A stretch of DNA of 6,723 nucleotides from a bacterium (lineage in GTDB: Bacteria; Vulcanimicrobiota; Vulcanimicrobiia; Vulcanimicrobiales; SCRA01). The position numbers were made by a program, and so were the translations under genes. The stretch spans positions 1 to 6,723 of the forward strand of contig JAGWST010000076.1 in NCBI GenBank assembly GCA_028869325.1, given 5' to 3'. The notes under the pieces were generated by a model that saw only the letters and a program-made list of their open reading frames with translations, did no database searches and was not told the origin of the DNA. Positions 1 to 6,006 of the stretch are shown here, one piece after another (within the stretch, counting starts at the first letter, position 1; the number at the start of each line of letters is the position of its first letter).

Positions 1-87
1 CGGCCGAAACGCAAACTCAACGCATGGCTGTGTAGACTACCAATTGGCTCCCCGCCTTGCTCAACGCGCTGGGGGGCAGACACGGCG

Positions 88-130
88 TCGGGTGGGAATC
101 GCGGTAGGGGGAACGGCGATTCTCACCCGA
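88..130. repeat. 15-bp imperfect inverted repeat (hairpin or operator) upstream of liuC
   Basis: The left arm TCGGGTGGGAATCGC (88-102) and right arm GCGATTCTCACCCGA (116-130) are reverse complements at 14 of 15 positions. The single mismatch (95 against 123) would be a G-U pair in RNA. The spacer is 13 bases (103-115). No T-run follows on the plus strand, so a standard intrinsic terminator for an upstream gene is not well supported. Alternatives are a dyad operator for a regulator of the leucine operon or a structured mRNA leader. The centre lies about 83 bases before the liuC start codon. Confidence 0.6.
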
Positions 131-171
131 GGGCTAGCAGAATCGGCAAAGGCGTAGGGTCGGTGCACTCC

Positions 172-188
172 CGGGCAGAACGCGCCCG
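172..188 (+). other. Short hairpin over the liuC ribosome-binding region
   Basis: CGGGC (172-176) can pair with GCCCG (184-188) around a 7-base loop, ending three bases before the liuC ATG at 192. No purine-rich Shine-Dalgarno sequence is visible in the usual window before that ATG. The structure might reduce translation initiation, or the gene may start leaderless or depend on coupling. A 5-bp stem is common by chance in GC-rich DNA. Confidence 0.25.
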
Positions 189-191
189 ACG

Positions 192-977
192 ATGCTGTAC
201 CAACACCTACGCCTTTCGTGCGAGGAGGGCGTCGCCCGCGTCACGCTCGCCCGCCCCGAGGTTCGCAATGCCTTCAACGCCGACTTGATCCGCGAGCTGA
301 GCGACGTCTTCAGCCGCCTTGCCGCGGATCCAGAGGTGCGCGTGGTGGTGCTGGCCGGTGAAGGAAAGGCCTTCTCGGGCGGCGCCGATCTCAACTGGAT
401 GCGCGCCGCCTTAGATTGCAGCGAAGAGGAGAACCTCGGCGACGCGCTGGCGATGAGCGACATGTTCCGCGTCATCGACCGTTGCGCCAAGCCGACAATC
501 GCGCGCGTCCAGGGCGCCGCGCTGGGGGGAGGCGTCGGGCTCTGCGCCGTTTGCGACATCGTCGTCTCCGCGAGCGATGCCGTTTTCGGTTTCACGGAGG
601 TCAAGCTCGGCATCCTGCCGGCTGTGATCTCGCCGTTCGCCGTCGCCAAGATCGGGCGCTCACACGCGCGCGCGCTCTTCCTGACCGGCGAGCGTTTCGG
701 CGTCGAGCGCGCGATGTCGATCGGCCTGGTCCACCATAGCGCCGATCCGGAGGAGCTGGATCTGGCGGTGGAGCGTATCGTCGCCGAATTCAAGACGGCC
801 GGCCCACTGGCAAGCCAGGCCGCCAAACGTGTCGTCGAAGAGGTCTCCGCCGTCGACTACGATGCCTCGCGCGAGTTGACGGCGCGGCGGATCGCCGCCC
901 AGCGCGTCTCCGCGGAGGGTCAAGAGGGCATCCGCGCCTTCCTCGACAAGCGCAAGGCCGCTTGGATCCGCGCGTGA
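192..977 (+). CDS. liuC: Methylglutaconyl-CoA hydratase (enoyl-CoA hydratase family)
   Basis: This 261-residue protein has the usual length of the crotonase superfamily. It probably hydrates 3-methylglutaconyl-CoA to HMG-CoA in cytosolic leucine degradation. The first oxyanion-hole segment is at residues 57-70 (GEGKAFSGGADLNWM region). The second, ALGGGVGLCAVCDIVV, is at about 110-125. The catalytic glutamate that activates water is expected at Glu136 in FTEVKLG, followed by ILPAVISPF, a stretch I associate with bacterial LiuC-type hydratases. The other glutamate of classical crotonases is Gly116 here. Family membership is clear from these motifs. The specific substrate is inferred from the downstream carboxylase and HMG-CoA lyase genes. 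A general enoyl-CoA hydratase is the alternative. The ATG at 192 gives a normal N-terminus. The TGA overlaps the next gene's GTG start. Confidence 0.85.
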   Translation: MLYQHLRLSCEEGVARVTLARPEVRNAFNADLIRELSDVFSRLAADPEVRVVVLAGEGKAFSGGADLNWMRAALDCSEEENLGDALAMSDMFRVIDRCAKPTIARVQGAALGGGVGLCAVCDIVVSASDAVFGFTEVKLGILPAVISPFAVAKIGRSHARALFLTGERFGVERAMSIGLVHHSADPEELDLAVERIVAEFKTAGPLASQAAKRVVEEVSAVDYDASRELTARRIAAQRVSAEGQEGIRAFLDKRKAAWIRA

Positions 978-2923
978 GCGTGCGCCGTCTGCTGATCGCC
1001 AACCGCGGCGAGATCGCCGTGCGCGTCGCGCGTGCGGCCCGTGAGCTGGGCATCGCCCCGCTAGGCATCTACAGCGAGGCGGATGCCGCTGCCTACCACC
1101 TGCGCTTCATGGACGACGCGCTCTGCGTGGGCCCGGCTCCGGCCGCCGACTCTTACTTGAACAGTGAGGCCGTGGTCGCCGCGGGGCGCACGTTGCGCGC
1201 CGATGCCGTCCACCCCGGCTACGGCTTTCTCAGCGAGCGGCCGCATTTCGCTCAAGCGGTAGCCGATGCGGGGATGCTCTTCGTGGGCCCCACGCCGCGT
1301 GCGATGCGCGCGATGGGCTCGAAGATCGAGGCCAAGCGTCTGGTCCGCGCGCGCGGCGTCCCCGTCCTGCCCGGGTACGACGGCGACGAGCAGTCGCCCG
1401 CGCAGCTGCGCGTGCAGGCGCAGCTGATCGGCACGCCGCTCTTGATCAAGGCCAGCGCCGGAGGCGGCGGGCGCGGCATGCGCGTCGTCGACGATCTCGC
1501 GCAGTTCGACGCGGCACTGGAGTCGGCCAAGCGCGAGGCGCTGGCCGCCTTCGGCGACGACACCGTGCTCTTGGAGCGCTACCTCCACGATCCGCGCCAC
1601 ATCGAGATTCAGATCATCGCCGACGAGCACGGGAAGACGCTCTACCTGGGAGAGCGCGAGTGCTCGATCCAGCGCCGCCACCAGAAGGTGCTCGAGGAGT
1701 CGCCGAGCCCCGTCCTCAGCCCGGAGCTGCGCGCCGCGATCGGCGGCAGCGCAGTGGCAGCCGCGGAGTCCGCGGGATACACCAACGCGGGCACCGTCGA
1801 GTTCATGCTCGACGAAGACGGCCGCTACTACTTCCTGGAGATGAACGCGCGCCTGCAAGTCGAGCATCCCGTGACGGAGCTGACGTACGGCGTCGACTTG
1901 GTGCACCTGCAGATCGCGGTGGCGAACGGGGAGCCGCTTCGCCTCTCGCAAGAGACGATCGCGCCGCGCGGCCACGCCATCGAGGTGCGGCTCTACGCCG
2001 AGGACCCCGCCAGCGGCTTCCTGCCGGCCAGCGGCACGCTGGCGCGCTGGCGGATGCCGGAGGGACCGGGTATCCGCGTCGATGCCGGTGCGGCAGAAGG
2101 CGACGAGGTCTCGATCTTCTACGATCCGATGCTGGCCAAGATCGTCGCTTGGGGTGTGGATCGCGGTGCAGCCATCGCGCGGCTCACCGCCGCGCTCGAC
2201 GCAACGGAGGTCGCAGGCGTCAAGACCAACCTTCCCTTCCTGCGCTGGCTCGCTCGCGACGAGTGGTTCCGCCAGGGGCGCACCACGACAGGCTTTTTGA
2301 CCGAGCGCCTGCACCCCGAGCAGTTTGCGCTTGAAAGCCTGCCGGAGGGTGCGCTGGCGGCGGCAGCGGCCTTGGTGCTGGCGGAGCGGCCGCCCTTTCG
2401 CATCGCCGAGATCGGCGTGCCGCTGGCGCTGCGCCACGGCGATCGCACCTACCGCATCTACGCCGACCGCGATGGGGACGGCTGGCGCGCGCGCGGGGAT
2501 CTCACCGGCACGCTGCAGATCGCGCGCAACGGCGACCTGATCGACGTGCGCCACGACGGCCGGCGGACGAGCGCCACCGGCAGCGTCGACGCTGAAGGCG
2601 TGATGCTGGCATTCGACGGCGCGAGCTACGACTTCGTCTTCGCCGCTCCGCCTTCGCCGGCCGACTTGCATCACGGCGGCGCATCCGCCGGCGAGGGGCA
2701 GCGGACCCTAAGCGCCCCGATGCCGGGCAAGATCCTCAAAGTCGCCGTAAGCGCGGGGGCCACGGTGGAGGAGCGCCAACTGCTGGTGGTGCTCGAAGCG
2801 ATGAAGATGGAGCATCGTATCGAGGCACCGGGCGCGGCTCGCGTGGTAGCCGTCAAGGTGCGAGAGGGAGAGTTGGTGACGGCAGGGGCGCCGCTCGTGG
2901 AGTTGGAGAACGCGCGATCATGA
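974..2923 (+). CDS. liuD: Methylcrotonyl-CoA carboxylase, biotin-carrying alpha subunit
   Basis: This is an acyl-CoA carboxylase alpha subunit of about 649 residues that carboxylates its own biotin using ATP and bicarbonate, then passes the carboxyl group to a beta subunit. Counting from an in-frame TTG at 962 (four codons further upstream), the biotin carboxylase N-terminus is RRLLIANRGEIAVRVARA (8-25). The ATP-grasp glycine loop GGGGRGM is at 167-173, the ERECSIQRRHQKVLEE segment at 231-246 and MNARLQVEHPVTE at 294-306. A biotin carboxylase C-terminal domain and a linker/BT-like region follow. The biotinyl domain carries EAMKMEH with the biotin acceptor Lys615 (codon 2804-2806). I chose GTG at 974 because it overlaps the liuC stop as GTGA and yields MSVRRLLIANRG, the usual family start. 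TTG at 962 with AAGG four bases ahead remains possible. Methylcrotonyl-CoA specificity rests on the neighbours. By sequence alone it could be a propionyl-, geranyl- or acetyl-CoA carboxylase subunit. No beta subunit is in the window. Confidence 0.88.
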   Translation: MSVRRLLIANRGEIAVRVARAARELGIAPLGIYSEADAAAYHLRFMDDALCVGPAPAADSYLNSEAVVAAGRTLRADAVHPGYGFLSERPHFAQAVADAGMLFVGPTPRAMRAMGSKIEAKRLVRARGVPVLPGYDGDEQSPAQLRVQAQLIGTPLLIKASAGGGGRGMRVVDDLAQFDAALESAKREALAAFGDDTVLLERYLHDPRHIEIQIIADEHGKTLYLGERECSIQRRHQKVLEESPSPVLSPELRAAIGGSAVAAAESAGYTNAGTVEFMLDEDGRYYFLEMNARLQVEHPVTELTYGVDLVHLQIAVANGEPLRLSQETIAPRGHAIEVRLYAEDPASGFLPASGTLARWRMPEGPGIRVDAGAAEGDEVSIFYDPMLAKIVAWGVDRGAAIARLTAALDATEVAGVKTNLPFLRWLARDEWFRQGRTTTGFLTERLHPEQFALESLPEGALAAAAALVLAERPPFRIAEIGVPLALRHGDRTYRIYADRDGDGWRARGDLTGTLQIARNGDLIDVRHDGRRTSATGSVDAEGVMLAFDGASYDFVFAAPPSPADLHHGGASAGEGQRTLSAPMPGKILKVAVSAGATVEERQLLVVLEAMKMEHRIEAPGAARVVAVKVREGELVTAGAPLVELENARS

Positions 2924-3846
2924 ACGGCGTCGTGCAAGCGCTTCCCAAGCGCGTCAAGGTCTGCGAGATGGGTCCGCGCGACGGCCTGCAGAACGAGGCG
3001 CGCAGTGTCGACGCCGCTACCAAGATTCGCTACATCGACCTGCTCTCGGAGACGGGCCTGCCGGTGATCGAGACCACGTCGTTCGTAAGCCCGAAAGCGA
3101 TTCCGCAACTCGCCGATGCCTACGAGGTCTACACCGGAATCGCCAAGCGCACGGGCGTCGTCTACCCCGTGCTGGTGCCCAACGCCAAGGGCTTCGCCCG
3201 CGCGCGCGAGGCCGGCGTTCGTGCGATCGCCGTCTTCACGGCGGCATCCGAGTCGTTTACCAAGCGTAACATCAACATGTCGATCGACGAGTCGATCGCC
3301 GTCTTCGCGCCCATCGTGCGCGAGGCACGCGCCGAGGGCATGTGGGTCCGCGGCTACGTCTCCACCTGCTTCGGCTGCCCGTATGAGGGGCCGGTCGCGC
3401 CCTCGAAGGTGGCGCAGGTGTCGGCGCGGCTAGCCGAGCTGGGCTGCCAGGAGATCTCCATCGGCGACACGATCGGCGTCGGCACGCCCAATCAAGTGCT
3501 GGACGTGGTCACGGCGCTCGCGCGCGCGCTGCCGCTCGAGCGGCTGGCGATGCACTTCCACGACACGCGCGGCACGGCACTCGCCAACGTCACCGCCGCG
3601 CTGCAACTAGGCCTGGCGACCTTCGACTCTTCAAGCGGCGGTCTCGGCGGCTGCCCCTATGCTCCCGGTGCATCGGGCAATCTCGCCACGGAGGACCTGC
3701 TCTACCTCCTCCACGGCATGGGGATCGAGACCGGCGTCGACCTGCACCGGGTGCGTGAGGCATCGCGCTTCATCAGCGCCGCGCTCGAGAAGACGCCCAC
3801 CTCGAAGGTCTACCTCGCGCCGGAACGCTGGCACAAAACCGGCTGA
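2920..3846 (+). CDS. liuE: Hydroxymethylglutaryl-CoA lyase
   Basis: This 308-residue TIM-barrel enzyme of the DRE-type family cleaves HMG-CoA to acetyl-CoA and acetoacetate, the last step of leucine breakdown. The opening signature is EMGPRDGLQNE (16-26), whose Arg20 and Asp21 match the catalytic and metal-binding pair. Glu51 lies in IETTSF. The metal-binding histidines are in MHFHDTRG (211-218, His212 and His214). The glycine-rich loop GLGGCPYAPGASGN (241-254) carries the active-site Cys245 and metal-site Asn254. All expected key residues are present, and the length is normal for a bacterial enzyme. The ATG at 2920 overlaps the liuD TGA as ATGA, so coupled translation is likely. GGAG at 2905-2908 is a rather distant Shine-Dalgarno candidate. 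It appears to be the last gene of the operon, facing the convergent kinase gene. Confidence 0.95.
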   Translation: MNGVVQALPKRVKVCEMGPRDGLQNEARSVDAATKIRYIDLLSETGLPVIETTSFVSPKAIPQLADAYEVYTGIAKRTGVVYPVLVPNAKGFARAREAGVRAIAVFTAASESFTKRNINMSIDESIAVFAPIVREARAEGMWVRGYVSTCFGCPYEGPVAPSKVAQVSARLAELGCQEISIGDTIGVGTPNQVLDVVTALARALPLERLAMHFHDTRGTALANVTAALQLGLATFDSSSGGLGGCPYAPGASGNLATEDLLYLLHGMGIETGVDLHRVREASRFISAALEKTPTSKVYLAPERWHKTG

Positions 3847-3871
3847 GGTGCGCTGACGGGCACTCCCTCAG
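3835..3871 (-). terminator. Candidate terminator hairpin between the convergent operons
   Basis: CTGAGGTGC (3843-3851) pairs with GCAC (3860-3863) and CTCAG (3867-3871), giving a 9-bp stem with a 3-base bulge (3864-3866) and an 8-base loop. On the minus strand the stem is followed after four bases by TTTT (complement of 3835-3838), a weak U-tract. On the plus strand no T-run follows. It could end the kinase operon transcript, or form a weak bidirectional block. The left arm includes the liuE stop codon. The bulge and short T-run make this a tentative call. Confidence 0.35.
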
Positions 3872-3942
3872 AGGCCGAAGCGCGAGAGCAGCCCCTTGGC
3901 GAAGTCCGGCGCGAACTGCGCAACGACCTGCGCCCGCTCGCC
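3868..3942 (-). other. 24-codon in-frame open tail after the kinase stop codon
   Basis: Directly after the kinase TAG (3943-3945) the same frame continues for 24 sense codons and ends at TGA (3868-3870). It would encode GERAQVVAQFAPDFAKGLL followed by SRFGL. Counted by hand, G/C at codon positions 1, 2 and 3 is 19, 11 and 23 of 24, the pattern of real genes in GC-rich bacteria. Histidine kinases normally end about where the TAG lies, so this could be the end of a lost gene, a readthrough extension, or chance. An open run of this length alone is unremarkable at this base composition. No start codon or ribosome site for an independent peptide is evident. Confidence 0.25.
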
Positions 3943-5322
3943 CTAACCGGCCTCGAGTGGAATCTCTAGATAGAAGCGGCTCCCCTTGTTCAGCGTGCTC
4001 TCGACCCGCACGCTGCCGTGATGCGCTTTCGCCACGCTTTGAACGATCGCCAAGCCGACGCCGCTGCCGGAGACCTGACGCTCCGCCCGCCCGCGGTAGA
4101 AGCGCTCGAAGATATGCGGGAGGTCTTCCGACGCGATTCCGCTCCCCGTGTCGGTCACCTCGACGACGGCGTGCGAGCCATCCCGCTGCAGCGCGACGGT
4201 CACCAGGCCGCCGGGGGGCGTAAACTTCACCGCGTTGCCGATCAAATTCGAGAGCGCGGCGCTGAGCAAATCCGGCTCGCCCTCGACCTCCACGGCCTGA
4301 TCGGGCACCTCTACCTTCAGCCGCAAGTGGTGCTCGCGCGCATGTTCCTCCCAGTTACCCGTCGCCACGCGCACGACGGCGTTCAGATCGATGGGGCGCA
4401 GCGCGACCGCCTCGCTCTCGGCACGCGAGAGCGCGAGCATCTCGCGCAGCATGCGGTCCATCTCGCGAGCGCGCCGGATGATCGCCTGCAACGAGTCACG
4501 GCGTACCTCCTGCGACGCCTCGTCGCCCCAGCGCTGCAACAGCTGGGCGTTGCCCGTGATCGCCGCCAGCGGCGTCTTCATCTCGTGCGAGGCATCGGCC
4601 ACGAAGCGGCGCTCACGCTCAAAGGCAAGCGCCAAGCGATCGAGCATGGCATCGAAGGCAGCGGCTAGGCGCCCGACCTCGTCCCTGCGCCCGCGCCAGC
4701 CGAGCCGGCGCTCGAGCGAGGCGGGATCGACGTCCTCCGCCGCGCGCGTCATGCGCTCCAGCGGCAGCAGCAGCGCCTGCGCAAGAAACCACGCGGCCAC
4801 GAACGCGCCGACCACGCCGAGCGCGAAGACGATACCGACGCGCCAGCGCAGCGCGCCCAGCAGACGATCGAAGGTGCGCGCCTCGCGCCCGACTTCCAAG
4901 ATCGCGTAGGGCTGCACGCCGGGAATGCGTACGTGGCGGCGGAGGGTCACGTACGGCTCACCGTCGACGACGATGCGCGCGAAGGGACCCCTCTGCCACT
5001 CGACGCGGTCCGGCGAACGAAAGCTGCCCGCGCCCTCGCTGGCCGCGATCACCTGGCCGCCGGCGTCCAAGACGCGCACGAAGCTGCCCGCCGAGGCGTA
5101 GGTATTGAGCACTTGCGGAACCAGCAGCACCGGCGTGATCGAGAAGGGGAAGGAGGCCCCTCCGGCGCCCTGCACGACGCGCTCGGAGAGGCTCACTACC
5201 TCACCCTGGAGCTCCTGGTTGAGTGCGTTGCGCAGCGAGGTCAGGCTCGATGCGAAGACGGCGGAGAGCAGCACCAGCAGCAGCGCGGCGAACGAGAGCG
5301 CGACGCGGAGGCGCAGGCTCAC
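3943..5322 (-). CDS. Membrane sensor histidine kinase (HAMP-HisKA-HATPase_c)
   Basis: This 459-residue transmembrane kinase is the likely partner of the regulator encoded just upstream. The first membrane helix is at about residues 7-28. An extracytoplasmic sensor region of about 130 residues follows (30-158) that I cannot assign to a family. The second helix is at about 161-185 and HAMP at about 185-235. The H box FVADASHEMKTPLAAI is at 240-255, with phosphoacceptor His246. The N box LSNLIGNAVKFTPPGG is at 357-372, the G1 box DTGSGI at 391-396, the F box FERFYRG at 405-411 and the G2 box GSGVGLAI at 419-426. All catalytic boxes are present, so it should be active. The GTG start overlaps the regulator TGA as GTGA and no good Shine-Dalgarno sequence precedes it, which points to translational coupling. 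The layout resembles EnvZ/BaeS/MprB-type kinases. The stimulus is unknown, though an envelope signal is plausible. Confidence 0.93.
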   Translation of the reverse strand: MSLRLRVALSFAALLLVLLSAVFASSLTSLRNALNQELQGEVVSLSERVVQGAGGASFPFSITPVLLVPQVLNTYASAGSFVRVLDAGGQVIAASEGAGSFRSPDRVEWQRGPFARIVVDGEPYVTLRRHVRIPGVQPYAILEVGREARTFDRLLGALRWRVGIVFALGVVGAFVAAWFLAQALLLPLERMTRAAEDVDPASLERRLGWRGRRDEVGRLAAAFDAMLDRLALAFERERRFVADASHEMKTPLAAITGNAQLLQRWGDEASQEVRRDSLQAIIRRAREMDRMLREMLALSRAESEAVALRPIDLNAVVRVATGNWEEHAREHHLRLKVEVPDQAVEVEGEPDLLSAALSNLIGNAVKFTPPGGLVTVALQRDGSHAVVEVTDTGSGIASEDLPHIFERFYRGRAERQVSGSGVGLAIVQSVAKAHHGSVRVESTLNKGSRFYLEIPLEAG

Positions 5323-5984
5323 GTACGCAGGATGTAGCCGACGCCTCGCACGGTCCGGATGAGCGTCTCCGGTACACCCGCATCGCGCAGCTTGCGCCGC
5401 AAGTGGCCGACGTGGACGTCGACGACGTTCGACTCTCCGATGAAATCCGTTCCCCAGATGGCGTTCATCAGCGCGTCGCGTGTGAAGACCTTGTTGGAGT
5501 TCAAGAGCAAGTGCTCGAGCAGGCGAAACTCCGTGGCGGTCAGCTCCAGCGGCTTGCCACCGACCTCCACCTCGTGCGCGTCGCGGTAGAGCAACAGATC
5601 GCCGGCGCCCAACGTGCGCTGGCGCGTCTGGTTGGTGCGAATATGCGCCCGCGCCCGCGCCAGCAACTCCTCGATGTCGAAGGGCTTGGTCATGTAGTCC
5701 GTGGCCCCGGAGTCCAAGCCCGTGACCGTGTCGCGCGTGGTGTCGCGCGCCGTGAGCATGATGATCGGCACGCTGCTGCGCTCGCGAATCGACCGGCAGA
5801 CATCGACGCCGTCCATGCCGGGCAGCAGCAGATCCAGAATCACGAGCGCGGTCTCGCCGACGTCGTACGTCGACGCCGTCTTCCCGTCGCGCACCACGTC
5901 GACCCCATAGCCGGCCCGCTGCAGCTCCAGTTGGAGAACGCGCGCGATATCGGGATCGTCCTCGACGACCAGCACCTTTTCCAT
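5319..5984 (-). CDS. OmpR/PhoB-family response regulator
   Basis: This 221-residue two-domain transcription regulator has an N-terminal receiver domain (1 to about 118). The acidic pair is Glu8/Asp9 in VLVVEDDPDI, the phosphoacceptor is Asp51 in LVILDLLLPGMDG, and the switch residues are Thr78 (IIMLTAR) and Lys100 (MTKPF). The C-terminal winged-helix DNA-binding domain (about 127-221) has ELTATEFRLLEHLL, the recognition region VVDVHVGHLRRKLR and the closing TVRGVGYILR. It should be phosphorylated by the kinase that overlaps its stop codon, and then bind promoter DNA. I chose ATG at 5984 because it starts exactly at the conserved receiver N-terminus and has GGGAG five bases upstream. An in-frame ATG 15 codons earlier (6029) would overlap the preceding gene and add a non-conserved extension. 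Target genes cannot be read from the sequence. The adjacent adhesin-like gene is an obvious candidate. Confidence 0.95.
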   Translation of the reverse strand: MEKVLVVEDDPDIARVLQLELQRAGYGVDVVRDGKTASTYDVGETALVILDLLLPGMDGVDVCRSIRERSSVPIIMLTARDTTRDTVTGLDSGATDYMTKPFDIEELLARARAHIRTNQTRQRTLGAGDLLLYRDAHEVEVGGKPLELTATEFRLLEHLLLNSNKVFTRDALMNAIWGTDFIGESNVVDVHVGHLRRKLRDAGVPETLIRTVRGVGYILRT

Positions 5985-5998
5985 GCAGGCTCCCGTTA
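5985..5998 (-). promoter_or_regulatory. Ribosome-binding site deciding the regulator start
   Basis: Read on the minus strand, AACGGGAGCCTGC runs straight into the ATG at 5984. GGGAG with a 5-base spacer is the clearest Shine-Dalgarno match in the window. It lies inside the 22-base gap after the adhesin-like gene's TAA and supports the shorter regulator start. Confidence 0.6.
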
Positions 5999-6006
5999 CG
6001 AAGGTC

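Larger units (their letters stand above)
1..191. promoter_or_regulatory. Upstream non-coding region of the leucine-catabolism operon
   Basis: No credible gene is visible here. Frames are partly open, as expected in GC-rich DNA, but the third-position G/C bias of the neighbouring genes is absent, and the first 70 bases are noticeably less GC-rich than the coding parts. The stretch contains a long inverted repeat at 88-130, a short hairpin at 172-188 directly before the liuC start, and an 8-base direct repeat CTCAACGC at 16-23 and 60-67 that could be chance. I see no convincing -35/-10 pair. By position it should hold the operon promoter and any operator, unless transcription enters from upstream liuA/liuB genes outside the window. 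Confidence 0.5.

Noticed and set aside
3..35. Possible 3' end of an upstream gene (ten codons ending in TAG at 33-35)
   Set aside because: The codons lack third-position G/C bias, and ten residues are too few to recognise a family.
16..67. Direct repeat CTCAACGC at 16-23 and 60-67
   Set aside because: A single 8-base repeat within a 190-base stretch is not unlikely by chance, and there is no other support for a binding site.
134..826. Minus-strand open frame of 230 codons across the liuC start
   Set aside because: The product is a Ser/Arg/Ala-rich low-complexity sequence, typical of antisense reading, and lies over conserved hydratase motifs.
1061..2674. Long minus-strand open frame (537 codons) opposite the carboxylase gene
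   Set aside because: It is fully antisense to a clear biotin carboxylase/biotinyl protein. Long antisense frames are expected where stop codons are rare in GC-rich DNA. Its translation shows no recognisable domain.
4018..4668. Plus-strand open frame of 216 codons opposite the kinase
   Set aside because: It is antisense to the HAMP, HisKA and ATPase motifs and has no recognisable protein pattern.
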